Source: Cytophagaceae bacterium
GTDB lineage: Bacteria > Bacteroidota > Bacteroidia > Cytophagales > Spirosomataceae
Reading direction: 5' to 3'
Length of the DNA stretch: 64,000 bases
Assembly (NCBI GenBank): GCA_947450365.1
Contig: CANFVE010000009.1
Location: 29,657-93,656, forward strand
Each line of letters starts with the position of its first letter. The stretch's first letter is position 1. Under the pieces are notes generated by a model. The model saw only the letters and a program-made list of their open reading frames with translations. It searched no databases and had not been told where the DNA came from. The position numbers and the translations under genes are program-made. Positions 1 through 8,721 of the stretch are shown one piece after another.

Positions 1-32
1 ATATTGAAATAGACAGTGTTTTTAATTTGAAG

Positions 33-108
33 TGGTGATCCCGCTGGGATTCGAACCCAGGACCCATACATTAAAAGTGTATTGCTCTACCGACTGAGCT
101 ACGGAATC
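33..108 (-). tRNA. tRNA-Lys (anticodon UUU)
   Basis: A complete cloverleaf reads on the minus strand from 108 to 33. The acceptor 5' strand GATTCCG pairs with CGGGATC next to the 3' end, the D-loop is of the TAGCTCAG type, and the T arm contains GGTTCGAATCC. The anticodon loop is CTTTTAA, so the anticodon is TTT at 73-75 and the tRNA reads AAA/AAG lysine codons. The 3' CCA is encoded at 33-35. The remaining 1-32 and 109-242 hold nothing I recognise. Confidence 0.95.
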
Positions 109-242
109 ATCAAGCTCGCGCTTGTATATCAAATGGCCCACGCTGGAGCCCTAGGGAAGTTTAGCCACTGGCCAACTTCATTTTGCAATTCAGCGATATT
201 TTCCCTTTATTGCGGTGCAAAACTATCATAGTTTTTCGAATT

Positions 243-980
243 ATGCAAGCAAGCCATCTAAATAAAATTATATTTTACCTTATTTTTTGCTTCGGCTTTT
301 GGCAACCCGCTTATTGCCAAATAGATACAAAGGAAATCCAAAAGGCCGATTTACTCTTTAAATCCAACCGACTCCTCGAAGCTGAAAAGATATACCTACA
401 AAATCTCAATAAATCCACCCAAGAATCCGAAAATATCAAATATAAACTGGCATTCATCGCCAAAGAAAAAAACGACTGGATCTCCGAATTAACCTTCCTC
501 TCCAGCATCCAAGCCCAAAACGCCAAACCCGAAATCGCCAAACGACTCGCCGAAATCGGCGAAAAACACCAAGTCCAAGGATTTCAAATCAATTACCTCA
601 ACCAATTCCAATGGCTCTATTTCGGCTTTTTTCCATACATCATCGGATTCCTTCTCCTCCTTGCTGCCTATTCATTCCTCATCCTGCTAAATAAAAAACG
701 AAATAAGCGCCGTATCCGACCCGCCTACATCACCTATCTTTCCCTATTCCTCATCAGCCTATTTATCCTGACCAATTACCCTACCTTCCTGAATTTTGGA
801 ATTATCAAAAAAGACAAAGTCTTCCTACGCGAATTCTCCTCGTCAGCTGCACCCGTCAAAATCATGTTGAAAAAAGGAAATATCATCACCCACTGGAACG
901 AACAAGAGGTGTGGGCGAATTGCTATTTCGACGGCCAATTCGGCTACATCAAAACAGACGATTTTCAGGGCATCAACTAA
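243..980 (+). CDS. exported TPR-like membrane protein with C-terminal SH3-like segment, function unknown
   Basis: This encodes 245 residues. I chose ATG 243 rather than the upstream ATG at 183 because it places a clean signal peptide (Asn-Lys, then a hydrophobic run ending in PAYCQ) at the N terminus. A short helical TPR-like segment follows (about residues 28-120). Next come two transmembrane helices (about 125-150 and 165-182) and a C-terminal part whose pattern, ending in WANCYFDGQFGYI, resembles a bacterial SH3 domain. This order (TPR, membrane, SH3) recalls BatE of the Bacteroidetes Bat operon, but no bat genes are nearby, so the resemblance is only architectural. Its end overlaps the convergent holA by 4 bases. 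It is probably a periplasm-facing scaffold. Confidence 0.7.
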   Translation: MQASHLNKIIFYLIFCFGFWQPAYCQIDTKEIQKADLLFKSNRLLEAEKIYLQNLNKSTQESENIKYKLAFIAKEKNDWISELTFLSSIQAQNAKPEIAKRLAEIGEKHQVQGFQINYLNQFQWLYFGFFPYIIGFLLLLAAYSFLILLNKKRNKRRIRPAYITYLSLFLISLFILTNYPTFLNFGIIKKDKVFLREFSSSAAPVKIMLKKGNIITHWNEQEVWANCYFDGQFGYIKTDDFQGIN

Positions 981-2002
981 AGATGTAAAATCTCAAAACT
1001 CAAATCCAAGATAATCTCTCGGTCCGTCTGCGCATGTCCTAATACGCCTTTGACCTTTAAATCCGCATTCTTAATGGCTTCTATGACCCGTACGACCTTG
1101 CCCAAAGGATAATTCCGCTTCGCCGTCTGGTAATCCCGCACAAAGTAAGGATTGATTCCCAGCACTTTGGCAATCTCCCCATCGGACATCGCCCCCAAAT
1201 CATGCGCCTGTAGGACTTTGGCAAAGAAATTAAATAACATGATCAACATCGGCGCCACCGGATTCTGCTTTGTATTGTCCGCAAAATAAAAAGCAATCTT
1301 CTGCGCCCGCTCCACATTCCGCTGCATGATCGCCTTTTGAAATTCAAAATAATTATACTCCCGACTAATCCCAATGTACTTCTCAACCTCCTCAGCACCC
1401 ACCTCGGTACCCGCCGGCATATTGACGATCAATTTATCCGCCTCATGCGCCATCCGCTGTAAATCGGCCCCCACATAGGAAACCATCAATTCCACCGAAC
1501 TCGCCTGAATTTGAATCGAATGCTGACCCAAATACTCCTTTAACCAAGCGCCTACCTTATCATCGGATATCTTCTTTGACGCCACCACAACCCCATTTGC
1601 GGCGAGTGGAGCCAACAATTTAGATTTATCTGTCAACAAAGTCTTCAGCGTAAATACCAAAATCGTCGAAGGCGTCGGATGCGCACAATAGTCTTCAAAG
1701 GCCTTCATTTCCTCCTTCGACTTCAACGCCGCCTCCAAACACACCGCCTCCTTCACCATAATCACCTGTAGATCCGACATCATCGGATATCTCCGCGCAT
1801 GCGAAACCACCGAAGCAATCGTATGATCCTTCCCAAACAACACAAACTGATTAAAACTCCGCTGATCCTCCGACAATACCTCCGTTTCAAAGGCATGAGC
1901 CAATTCATCGATAAAAAATGGCTCATCCCCATGCAATAAATAAATAGGAGCGAGGGCCTTTTTCTTGATATCCTTCCGTACTTCTGCTGTCGTTTTGATC
2001 AT
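977..2002 (-). CDS. holA: DNA polymerase III subunit delta
   Basis: This encodes 341 residues, the normal length for HolA, the clamp-loader subunit that opens the beta sliding clamp. The N-terminal part opens with YLLHGDEPFFIDE, the degenerate nucleotide-binding fold typical of the family. A beta-clamp-contacting segment follows around RRYPMMSDLQVIMV, then a middle helical lid and a C-terminal collar domain. ATG 2002 is the only sensible start. It is transcribed divergently from the SlyD-like gene at 2127 across a 124-base gap. Recognition is by overall pattern; sequence divergence from proteobacterial HolA is expected. Confidence 0.9.
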   Translation of the reverse strand: MIKTTAEVRKDIKKKALAPIYLLHGDEPFFIDELAHAFETEVLSEDQRSFNQFVLFGKDHTIASVVSHARRYPMMSDLQVIMVKEAVCLEAALKSKEEMKAFEDYCAHPTPSTILVFTLKTLLTDKSKLLAPLAANGVVVASKKISDDKVGAWLKEYLGQHSIQIQASSVELMVSYVGADLQRMAHEADKLIVNMPAGTEVGAEEVEKYIGISREYNYFEFQKAIMQRNVERAQKIAFYFADNTKQNPVAPMLIMLFNFFAKVLQAHDLGAMSDGEIAKVLGINPYFVRDYQTAKRNYPLGKVVRVIEAIKNADLKVKGVLGHAQTDREIILDLSFEILHL

Positions 2003-2098
2003 ATGTCGGGTGCCAAAAGCACATACACAAAGCTAATCAAAAGGGCGGATTGGGAAAAATTATATTTCAGCAATACCCCCATTCTCAAAAAAAGGCCG

Positions 2099-2106
2099 TA
2101 GGTTTG
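2099..2106 (+). promoter_or_regulatory. -7 element of the slyD-like gene promoter
   Basis: TAGGTTTG fits the Bacteroidota -7 consensus TAnnTTTG exactly. Transcription would start near 2112, leaving a leader of about 15 bases before ATG 2127. No clear TTTG -33 element lies at the right distance. Confidence 0.45.
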
Positions 2107-2126
2107 CGCCAAAATAACGTATTCTC

Positions 2127-2639
2127 ATGCAAATCGCACCCAACTCCGTCGTTTCCATCAGCTACCAATTAGCTTTCCCAGATGAAAATGGCCAACCTGA
2201 TATCGTCGAAATCGTCGACGAGCACGAACCTATGGTTTTTATCCACGGTTTAAGTGGCCTTCCAGAAGCTTTTGAGGCTCATTTATTAAATCTTTCCGTA
2301 GGCGATGCCTTCGAATTTAGTATCGCAGCGGAAGATGCGTATGGCAACATCGACCCGAACGCCATCATTTCCCTTCCGAAATCCATTTTCCAAGTGGATG
2401 GACAAAATCCGGATGACATCCTCAAAGTAGGTAATTACATCCCCATGACCGATGAAGAAGGAAACCGCATGCAAGGCATGGTCGTTTCCATCGGACCCGA
2501 AAATGTCATGATGGACTTCAACCACCCTTTGGCCGAAAAAGAATTGATGTTTTCAGGAAAAGTATTAAAAATCCGGGCAGCAAGTCCCGAAGAATTAGAC
2601 CATGGACACGTCCACGGCGAGGGTGGGCACCACCATTAA
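2127..2639 (+). CDS. FKBP-type peptidyl-prolyl isomerase, SlyD-like
   Basis: This encodes 170 residues with no signal peptide, so it should be cytoplasmic. The FKBP fold is split by an insert-in-flap domain as in SlyD. The segments PMVFIHGLSGLPEAFEAHL and VGDAFEFSIAAEDAYGN are the typical FKBP halves, and residues about 75-125 form the inserted chaperone-like domain. The C terminus (residues 156-170) is histidine-rich and should bind nickel or zinc, as in SlyD. It catalyses proline cis/trans isomerisation during folding and may assist metalloenzyme maturation. A terminator hairpin follows at 2649-2677. Confidence 0.9.
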   Translation: MQIAPNSVVSISYQLAFPDENGQPDIVEIVDEHEPMVFIHGLSGLPEAFEAHLLNLSVGDAFEFSIAAEDAYGNIDPNAIISLPKSIFQVDGQNPDDILKVGNYIPMTDEEGNRMQGMVVSIGPENVMMDFNHPLAEKELMFSGKVLKIRAASPEELDHGHVHGEGGHHH

Positions 2640-2648
2640 CAAAGGAAA

Positions 2649-2677
2649 AGGGTAGGACAGACGTTCTACCTTTTTTT
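2649..2677. terminator. intrinsic terminator after slyD-like gene
   Basis: GGTAGGA (2651-2657) pairs with TTCTACC (2664-2670) across a 6-base loop, including one G-T pair, and is followed by seven T residues (2671-2677). A-rich sequence on the other side lets it act for the convergent deaminase as well, whose TAA stop is at 2676-2678. Confidence 0.75.
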
Positions 2678-3137
2678 ATAGATCTGCATAAGCCATTACC
2701 TCTACGCCAAATTTGCGCAGAAAATCGACTCCCTCATCCGATGCCAATCCCTTGTATGCCGCATAGGAATGCAAATAAATGACGCGCTTGATCTTCATGC
2801 TGTAAATGATTCGCGCACAGGAGATGCAAGGCGATAAGGTCACATAAATCGTGGAACCATCAATCACCGCACCATTTTTAGAGGCATATAGAATCGCATT
2901 TTGTTCGGCATGCAGCGCCAAAGAACAAGAACCTTTGGAATCCTTCGGACATCCGCCTTCGTCAACAAAATCCTCATCACAATTGTGTGTGCCAGATGGC
3001 GGACCATTGTACCCAATTGAAATAATTCGCGTGTCCTTCGTCAAAACAGCCCCGACTTGCGCCCGCGTGCAATGCGAACGCAAGGCCAAATTTTGGGCTA
3101 ATTCCATGAAAATCGAATCAAATGAGGGCTTTTTCAT
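2676..3137 (-). CDS. deoxycytidylate deaminase family protein
   Basis: This encodes 153 residues of the zinc-dependent cytidine/dCMP deaminase family (ComEB-like), which makes dUMP from dCMP for thymidylate synthesis. The zinc site is complete: the HAE motif at about residues 76-78 supplies the first ligand and the proton shuttle, and PCISC at about 103-107 supplies the two cysteines. An additional Cys/His cluster around residues 52-63 matches the second zinc site of dCMP deaminases. I chose ATG 3137; a GTG lies one codon upstream at 3140. The start sits immediately downstream of the tRNA-Met terminator T-run (3141-3149), which leaves no room for a promoter of its own; see findings. Confidence 0.9.
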   Translation of the reverse strand: MKKPSFDSIFMELAQNLALRSHCTRAQVGAVLTKDTRIISIGYNGPPSGTHNCDEDFVDEGGCPKDSKGSCSLALHAEQNAILYASKNGAVIDGSTIYVTLSPCISCARIIYSMKIKRVIYLHSYAAYKGLASDEGVDFLRKFGVEVMAYADL

Positions 3138-3140
3138 CAC

Positions 3141-3165
3141 AAAAAAAAATCCCTATTAAAGGGAT
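3141..3165 (-). terminator. intrinsic terminator after tRNA-Met
   Basis: On the minus strand ATCCCT (3165-3160) pairs with AGGGAT (3154-3149) around a 5-base loop and runs into a stretch of nine T residues (3149-3141). It lies 7 bases after the tRNA-Met gene and directly before the deaminase start codon. Confidence 0.8.
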
Positions 3166-3171
3166 GTTTTG

Positions 3172-3245
3172 TAGCGGGGAGCAGAATCGAACTGCCGACC
3201 TTTGGGTTATGAATCCAACGCTCTAACCATCTGAGCTACCCCGCC
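3172..3245 (-). tRNA. tRNA-Met (anticodon CAU), elongator type
   Basis: The minus-strand cloverleaf runs from 3245 to 3172. Acceptor GGCGGGG pairs with CCCCGCT (first pair G-T), the D arm is TAGCTCAG, and the T arm contains AGTTCGATTCT. The anticodon loop TTCATAA gives CAT. The 3' CCA is not encoded. The last pair of the anticodon stem, 31-39, is an A-C mismatch. An A-U or G-U first pair plus a full 3-1-1 signature of an initiator tRNA is not seen, so the elongator is preferred. A tRNA-Ile2 (lysidine-modified CAU) is possible but the acceptor looks like Met. Confidence 0.85.
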
Positions 3246-3321
3246 AAATCAGGATGCAAAGTTAATCGAAAGGCTTGAGTTCACAAATTTTTTCTGAATA
3301 CTTATTAAATTTGCGTCTTCA

Positions 3322-3352
3322 TTTGGGAATTAGCGTAGAAATAATACCTTTG
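3322..3352 (+). promoter_or_regulatory. promoter of the START-like/lptF operon
   Basis: TTTG at 3322-3325, a 19-base spacer and TACCTTTG at 3345-3352 match the Bacteroidota housekeeping promoter (TTTG, 19-21 bases, TAnnTTTG) without mismatch. Predicted transcription start is near 3358, 27 bases before the gene at 3385. A second -7-like TAAATTTG lies at 3306-3313 without a partner. Confidence 0.7.
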
Positions 3353-3384
3353 TTTAAAGGAAAAAATCGAGCCTTTTATAAATT

Positions 3385-3777
3385 ATGGCAGCAACACATT
3401 TTGAATTCGAGTACGAGATAAAAGCCTCACCAAAAGTACTTTACCCGTATCTGAGTACGGCTTCTGGGCTCCAACAATGGTTTGCCGACAAAGTCACCGT
3501 CAAAAATGCCGAACAATTTATTTTTTTCTGGGACGATGAGAACCACAGCGCCCAATTAGTCCAAAATAAGATCAATAAATCTGTCAAATTCGAATTTAAT
3601 CGCCCAGACGCCGCAGCCCATTCCGCCCAAATCGAGCTAGTATTAGATGTTAGCGAATTGAGCAATACCACCTATTTAAAAGTGTACGACAGCGCATCTA
3701 CCTTCAAATCCCCAGCCGATGCGACGGAATTATGGGATTACCTGACCGACAAATTAAAAGAAATCGTAGGGAGTTAA
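3385..3777 (+). CDS. START-like / AHSA1-type (SRPBCC) domain protein
   Basis: This is a 130-residue cytoplasmic protein filling one START/SRPBCC helix-grip fold. It opens with FEFEYEIKASPKVLYPYLS, and SGLQQWFADKV is the characteristic segment of the AHSA1/START-like group. The C-terminal amphipathic helix is TELWDYLTDKLKEIV. Such proteins bind lipids or hydrophobic ligands; the ligand here is unknown. Its TAA stop overlaps the ATG of lptF by one base, so the two are translationally coupled, which hints at a link to envelope-lipid handling. This is inference from position only. Confidence 0.8.
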   Translation: MAATHFEFEYEIKASPKVLYPYLSTASGLQQWFADKVTVKNAEQFIFFWDDENHSAQLVQNKINKSVKFEFNRPDAAAHSAQIELVLDVSELSNTTYLKVYDSASTFKSPADATELWDYLTDKLKEIVGS

Positions 3778-5228
3778 TGATACGTAAACTTGACAAATTA
3801 GTCCTTAAAGCCTTTTGGGGCCCATTTATATTGACGCTTTTAGTCGTCATTTTCATCTTCCTCCTCCGGCTAGTCCTATTTTATTTCGCCGATTTATTCG
3901 GAAAGGACCTGGGTGCCACGGTTTATGTCGAACTCTTTTTCTATTTTTCATTAATCACCATCCCCCTTGCATTGCCATTAGCAATGCTTCTTTCCTCGCT
4001 CATGACCTTTGGGAAATTAGGCGAGAACTTCGAGCTAACCGCCCTAAAAAGCGCCGGAATATCCATTGTACGAATCCTAAGACCTATTTTCGTTGTCGCA
4101 ACTATTTTAAGTGTCTTCATGTTTTGGTTTACAAACGTGGCATTGCCATGGGCCAACCTAAAAGGCTGGAGCCTCCTGTATGACATCAAAACCACCAAAA
4201 CTACCTTAAACATTAAGGAAGGCATCTTTTACACCGACCTCCCCGGATATGCCATCAAAGTGGGTAAGAAATACCCTGACAACAAAACACTCAAATCTCT
4301 CATCATTTATGACCACAGCCATAATGATGGCAATCGACACGTGACCTTAGCGGATTCCGCCCAGATGTATACGATTTTAGGGAAGAAATACCTGATTTTC
4401 GAACTATTTAATGGAAAAGACTACTTGGAAGATGCCGATCGCGGAAATAATTTAGATGCGAGTGATATGGCCGTGCATCAGTTTAGTCGAAGTAAAATCG
4501 TGATGTCTCTCGATGCCTTTGACATTCATAAAACGGATGAAAATCAATTTGCACATCATGAAATTATGCGGAACAACTGGCAGTTGGCCGACGACGTAGA
4601 CTCCCTCCAACGCATCATCAAAAGCATGAAATATGGTTTTGTGCGCGGGACAACCCCCAATTTCCTATATCATCAAAAACCCATCAAGCAATCCCTGTTG
4701 GTTTTCAAAGGAAAAACGGCTTGGCTCAAAGCACGGTTGGCAAAAGGCTTAAAAAAATCAACCAAGTCGCCCTACGATATCGCCTTGCAACAAAGTCAAA
4801 ATATGTTAGCCTACGGACATGCCAACTTGGTTGCCCTAGATGACAAAGAAACCGTATTAAAAAAATCGAATCTAGAATGGCACCATAAATTCACCAATGC
4901 GCTGACAATCTTAGTGATGTTCTTAATCGGCGCGCCACTTGGGGCGATTATTAAAAAAGGTGGATTTGGTGTTCCGGTCGTCGTGGCGGTGTCTTTTTTC
5001 ATATTGATGTACATATTAACCCAGCAGGGCGATAAAATGGCCAAAGAAGGGAAGGTCCTTCTCCAAATGGGCGCTTGGGCTTCTAATTTTATCCTAGGGA
5101 TGATCGGACTCTATTTCATGAAAATATCGTTAAATGATTCCCGATTATTTGAATCAGATTTCTATCGAGTGGTTTGGCAGAAATTCCGTTTGCAATTCTC
5201 CAAGCTTTTCGGTACTTTTGCGAATTAA
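3777..5228 (+). CDS. LptF/LptG family permease (YjgP/YjgQ)
   Basis: This encodes 483 residues. ATG 3777 gives an MIRKLDKLVLKAFWGPF start typical of this family; the longer frame from 3732 would overlap the preceding gene without reason. Three transmembrane helices lie in the N-terminal quarter (about 12-120), then a long periplasmic beta-jellyroll-like region (about 130-370), then three C-terminal helices (about 375-460) with the conserved segment MFLIGAPLGAIIKKGGFG. These permeases pair with LptB to extract lipopolysaccharide from the inner membrane. Only one permease gene is present here; the partner must be elsewhere. In Bacteroidota the family is often annotated simply as LptF/LptG. Confidence 0.9.
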   Translation: MIRKLDKLVLKAFWGPFILTLLVVIFIFLLRLVLFYFADLFGKDLGATVYVELFFYFSLITIPLALPLAMLLSSLMTFGKLGENFELTALKSAGISIVRILRPIFVVATILSVFMFWFTNVALPWANLKGWSLLYDIKTTKTTLNIKEGIFYTDLPGYAIKVGKKYPDNKTLKSLIIYDHSHNDGNRHVTLADSAQMYTILGKKYLIFELFNGKDYLEDADRGNNLDASDMAVHQFSRSKIVMSLDAFDIHKTDENQFAHHEIMRNNWQLADDVDSLQRIIKSMKYGFVRGTTPNFLYHQKPIKQSLLVFKGKTAWLKARLAKGLKKSTKSPYDIALQQSQNMLAYGHANLVALDDKETVLKKSNLEWHHKFTNALTILVMFLIGAPLGAIIKKGGFGVPVVVAVSFFILMYILTQQGDKMAKEGKVLLQMGAWASNFILGMIGLYFMKISLNDSRLFESDFYRVVWQKFRLQFSKLFGTFAN

Positions 5229-5258
5229 TTTTTCATAACTTTTAAAAACTGGTAAAAG

Positions 5259-5534
5259 ATGTATTTGTCACCCGAGAAAAAACAAGAGATTTTCGAATCA
5301 AAAGGGAAAGCAAAGTCAAAAATCGATACTGGTTCTGCTGAGTCGCAAATTGCGTTATTCACTTTCAGAATCAATCACTTGACTGAGCACCTTAAAAAGA
5401 ACAAAAAAGACCACAGCACACGTTTGGGCCTTTTGAAATTAGTTGGTAAGCGTCGTCGTTTACTAGATTACTTAACTCGTACAGATATTTCACGTTATCG
5501 TGCGATCATCCTAGAATTAGGTATTCGTAAATAA
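5259..5534 (+). CDS. rpsO: 30S ribosomal protein S15
   Basis: This encodes 91 residues, about the standard length (88-91) of S15, a primary 16S rRNA-binding protein of the small subunit. Recognisable family segments are [19 protein letters not shown], the central [18 protein letters not shown] and the C-terminal [13 protein letters not shown]. It is followed by a terminator hairpin and then pnp, the classic rpsO-pnp order seen across bacteria. Confidence 0.97.
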   Translation: MYLSPEKKQEIFESKGKAKSKIDTGSAESQIALFTFRINHLTEHLKKNKKDHSTRLGLLKLVGKRRRLLDYLTRTDISRYRAIILELGIRK

Positions 5535-5541
5535 ATAGAAG

Positions 5542-5573
5542 CAGGGTTTTCTGGAAGGGAAACCCTGTTTTAT
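5542..5573 (+). terminator. hairpin terminator between rpsO and pnp
   Basis: CAGGGTTT (5542-5549) pairs with AAACCCTG (5560-5567), a perfect 8-base stem with a 10-base loop, followed by a short TTTT. In other bacteria the rpsO-pnp hairpin is an RNase III processing and partial-termination site; that role here is inference. Confidence 0.65.
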
Positions 5574-5588
5574 TAAAATTTACCATTG

Positions 5589-5617
5589 TTTGAATCAACA
5601 AACAACGCTTTTCTTTG
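5589..5617 (+). promoter_or_regulatory. possible pnp promoter
   Basis: TTTG at 5589-5592 and TTTCTTTG at 5610-5617 (one mismatch to TAnnTTTG) with a 17-base spacer. Start would fall near 5623, 28 bases before the pnp ATG. The spacer is shorter than usual. Confidence 0.35.
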
Positions 5618-5650
5618 CGCAAGGTTGCGTAAAATTTTATTCAGAAACGT

Positions 5651-7792
5651 ATGTCATTTAACATTATTCAAAAAAATATTTCGATGCCTGATGGCAAGGA
5701 AGTCCAAATTGAGACTGGCAAATTAGCCAAGCAAGCGGATGGATCTGTGGTCATCAAATCAGGAAATATGATGTTGTTAGCCACAGTGGTAGCTAACAAA
5801 GAGGCCAAAGAGGGAGTCGATTTTCTTCCATTATCTGTCGATTACCAAGAGAAATTTGCGTCAAACGGACGTATTCCAGGTAGTTTTCTAAAAAGAGAGG
5901 CACGCCTTTCGGATTACGAAATTTTAATTTCACGCTTAGTAGACCGCGCTTTGCGTCCTACCTTCCCAGATGATTACCATGCCGATGTGCAGGTATTGAT
6001 CAATTTAATTTCAGCAGATGCGGAAGTTTTACCGGATGCTTTTGTGGGCTTAGCAGCAGCCGCGGCCTTGGCGGTGTCGGATATTCCATTTAATGGACCG
6101 ATTTCTGAGGTACGTGTGGCCAAAATCAATGGCGTTTATAAGGTAAATCCAAGTGTAAGCGAATTAGTTGGCGCTTCCCTTGAATTAATCGTGGCGGCCA
6201 ATGAGAACGATATCTTAATGGTGGAAGGCGAAGGCGATGAGGTGTCTGAAATCGAAATGATTGAGGCATTGAAAGTAGCGCATGAAGCGATTAAATTGCA
6301 ATGTAAGGCATTGAACGAATTAACGGTAGCTGTAGGCAAAACTGAAAAACGTTCATATAGCCACGAAAATCATGATGAAGCGCTTCGTGCGGAATTATGG
6401 GATAAGTATTATGACAAGTATTTGGCTGTTGCTAAATTAGCGAACCCAAAGAAAGAAGATCGGAAAGCAGGTTTCAAAGCCATCGTAGACGAATTCATCG
6501 CTTCATTAAACGAAGATCATACGGTGAATATTTCCTTAGCCAAGGTGTATTTACACGATATTGAGAAAGAGGCGGCGCGTCAATTGGTACTTCAAGAAAG
6601 ATATCGTTTAGACGGTCGAAAATTGAACGAAATACGTCAAATCACCTGTGAGGTAGATTATTTACCTACGCCACATGGTTCGGCGGTGTTTACGCGGGGG
6701 GAAACTCAGTCCTTGACTACCGTTACCTTAGGAACGAAGATGGATGAGCAAATCATCGATCAAGCGATGACACAAGGCTATAACAAGTTTATGTTGCACT
6801 ATAATTTCCCAGGATTCTCAACAGGTGAGGTAAAGCCAAACCGTGGGGTAGGTCGTCGGGAAGTAGGACACGGAAATTTAGCCATGCGTGCAATTCGTAA
6901 AGTTTTGCCTAAAATGGAAGAATTCCCGTACACTTTACGTATTGTTTCCGATATTTTAGAATCGAATGGTTCTTCCTCGATGGCAACTGTGTGTGCGGGT
7001 ACCTTGGCCTTAATGGATGCAGGAGTAAAAATCAAGGCACCTGTTTCAGGGATTGCCATGGGTTTAATTTCTGATCCAAAAACGGGTAAATATGCGGTAT
7101 TATCCGATATTTTAGGGGATGAGGATCATTTAGGTGATATGGACTTTAAAGTAACGGGGACAGAAAACGGAATTACCGCTTGCCAAATGGACATCAAAGT
7201 TCAAGGCTTATCGTACGAAGTTTTGGTAGAAGCGTTGTCTCAAGCCAAAGAAGGTCGTTTACACATTTTGAATGAAATGAAAAAGGCGATTCCTTCCGTT
7301 CGTGAAGATTTCAAACCACAAACGCCTCGTGCCACGGTCATTAAGATTATGAAAGACCAAATCGGTGCGGTAATCGGACCAGGTGGTAAAGTCGTTCAAG
7401 ATATCCAAAAACAATCAGGTGCTACCGTAACGATTGAAGAAAAAGAGGATGGAGGATATGTAAGTATTTTCTCTGCCAATGGATCTGCGATGGATATGGC
7501 AGTTCGCATGGTGAAGAGCATCGTTACTGTTCCGGAAGTAGGCGAGATCTACGATGGAAAAGTAAAGAATATTCAAGCATTCGGTGCGTTTGTTGAGTTT
7601 TTACCTGGCAAAGACGGATTATTACACATTTCTGAAATTTCATGGGATCGCATTGACACCATGGACGGAGTGTTTAAAGAAGGAGATAAGGTGAAGGTTA
7701 AATTAGTAGAAGTAGATAAGAAGACCGGTAAATTCCGTCTATCTGCGAAAGCTTTATTGCCAAAACCAGCGAGTTCAGAGAAATCTGAATAA
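5651..7792 (+). CDS. pnp: polyribonucleotide nucleotidyltransferase (PNPase)
   Basis: This encodes 713 residues, full length. Two RNase PH domains (about 1-145 and 315-550) flank a helical linker. They are followed by a KH domain (about 565-625, with [11 protein letters not shown]) and an S1 domain (about 628-700, with [17 protein letters not shown]). The phosphate-binding and catalytic segments [19 protein letters not shown] and [11 protein letters not shown] are intact. The trimeric enzyme degrades RNA 3' to 5' using phosphate and can add tails. It sits between rpsO and rpoD. It lacks the long C-terminal tail used in degradosome binding in some phyla. Confidence 0.97.
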   Translation: MSFNIIQKNISMPDGKEVQIETGKLAKQADGSVVIKSGNMMLLATVVANKEAKEGVDFLPLSVDYQEKFASNGRIPGSFLKREARLSDYEILISRLVDRALRPTFPDDYHADVQVLINLISADAEVLPDAFVGLAAAAALAVSDIPFNGPISEVRVAKINGVYKVNPSVSELVGASLELIVAANENDILMVEGEGDEVSEIEMIEALKVAHEAIKLQCKALNELTVAVGKTEKRSYSHENHDEALRAELWDKYYDKYLAVAKLANPKKEDRKAGFKAIVDEFIASLNEDHTVNISLAKVYLHDIEKEAARQLVLQERYRLDGRKLNEIRQITCEVDYLPTPHGSAVFTRGETQSLTTVTLGTKMDEQIIDQAMTQGYNKFMLHYNFPGFSTGEVKPNRGVGRREVGHGNLAMRAIRKVLPKMEEFPYTLRIVSDILESNGSSSMATVCAGTLALMDAGVKIKAPVSGIAMGLISDPKTGKYAVLSDILGDEDHLGDMDFKVTGTENGITACQMDIKVQGLSYEVLVEALSQAKEGRLHILNEMKKAIPSVREDFKPQTPRATVIKIMKDQIGAVIGPGGKVVQDIQKQSGATVTIEEKEDGGYVSIFSANGSAMDMAVRMVKSIVTVPEVGEIYDGKVKNIQAFGAFVEFLPGKDGLLHISEISWDRIDTMDGVFKEGDKVKVKLVEVDKKTGKFRLSAKALLPKPASSEKSE

Positions 7793-7807
7793 ATAAAAAA
7801 AATAGAT

Positions 7808-7831
7808 GGCTCAAAGGGAAACCTTTGGGCC
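7808..7831. other. 10-base hairpin with GAAA tetraloop between pnp and rpoD
   Basis: GGCTCAAAGG (7808-7817) pairs with CCTTTGGGCC (7822-7831), with one T-G pair, closing a GAAA loop of the stable GNRA class. No T-run follows on the plus strand. It lies in the 61-base pnp-rpoD spacer and so would be within the rpoD leader of a readthrough transcript. Read on the minus strand it precedes a T-rich stretch, but no minus-strand gene is there. Confidence 0.6.
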
Positions 7832-7853
7832 ATGTAATCTGTTGTAACATACT

Positions 7854-8717
7854 ATGAGACAGCTAAAAATTAGCAAACAAATTACCAACAGGGAAAGTCA
7901 GTCCCTTGACAAATACCTGCAGGAAATCGGTAAAGTAGATTTATTGACACCCGATGAGGAGGTAATCCTCGCACAAAAAATTCGGGATGGGGATCAATTG
8001 TCGCTTGAACGTCTCACAAAAGCCAATTTACGTTTCGTGGTTTCGGTTGCTAAGCAATACCAAAATCAAGGACTAAGTTTGGGAGATTTAATTAATGAAG
8101 GCAATTTAGGTTTGATCAAAGCGGCTCAACGTTTTGATGAAACACGTGGATTTAAATTCATTTCCTACGCCGTATGGTGGATTCGTCAATCCATCCTTCA
8201 GGCCTTGGCTGAACAATCTCGGATCGTTCGTTTGCCATTAAACCGGGTAGGTTCATTGAATAAAATCTCAAAAACTTTCTCTGAATTAGAGCAAAAATTT
8301 GAGCGTGAGCCATCTCCAGAGGAATTGGCAGAGGTATTGGAAATCTCAACCGGTGAGGTGGTTGATACCCTGAAGATTTCAGGTCGTCACGTCTCCATGG
8401 ATGCACCATTTGTGCAAGGAGAAGAAAATTCCTTATTAGACGTATTGGAAAACGATTCGGAAGATAAGCCAGATTCAGGATTGATTAATGATTCTCTTCG
8501 TCGGGAGGTTCAGCGGGCTTTATCTACCTTGACCCAACGCGAAGCGGATGTCGTAACCTTATACTTCGGTTTAAATGGTGAACATGCGATGACCCTTGAG
8601 GAAATCGGTGAGAAATTCAATTTGACTCGTGAGCGTGTTCGACAAATCAAAGAAAAAGCGATTCGTCGTTTGCGCCATACTTCCCGGAGCAAAGCACTCA
8701 AAACATATCTTGGATAA
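7854..8717 (+). CDS. rpoD: primary RNA polymerase sigma factor (sigma-70/RpoD, Bacteroidota short form)
   Basis: This encodes 287 residues, the short RpoD form of Bacteroidota that lacks region 1.1 and the large non-conserved insert. Region 1.2 lies at about 15-45 ([10 protein letters not shown]). Region 2 with the core-binding and -10-melting segments is at about 55-120 ([29 protein letters not shown]). Region 3 is at about 130-200. Region 4 carries the -35 recognition helix at about 225-285 ([18 protein letters not shown]). The divergent promoter preference of this phylum (TTTG and TAnnTTTG) goes with this sigma type. A strong terminator follows directly. Confidence 0.96.
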   Translation: MRQLKISKQITNRESQSLDKYLQEIGKVDLLTPDEEVILAQKIRDGDQLSLERLTKANLRFVVSVAKQYQNQGLSLGDLINEGNLGLIKAAQRFDETRGFKFISYAVWWIRQSILQALAEQSRIVRLPLNRVGSLNKISKTFSELEQKFEREPSPEELAEVLEISTGEVVDTLKISGRHVSMDAPFVQGEENSLLDVLENDSEDKPDSGLINDSLRREVQRALSTLTQREADVVTLYFGLNGEHAMTLEEIGEKFNLTRERVRQIKEKAIRRLRHTSRSKALKTYLG

Positions 8718-8721
8718 AACG

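Noticed and set aside
183-242. Upstream ATG at 183 as the start of the first protein gene
   Set aside because: It adds 20 residues before a complete signal peptide; ATG 243 places the signal at the N terminus.
2851-3159. A 102-codon plus-strand frame over the dCMP deaminase gene
   Set aside because: It is antisense to a gene with an intact zinc site and gives a low-complexity Cys/Pro/Ser-rich product; a shadow frame.
3172-3245. tRNA-Met as a pseudogene because of the stem mismatch
   Set aside because: All other stems pair well and the invariant D and T arm bases are present, so it is most likely functional.
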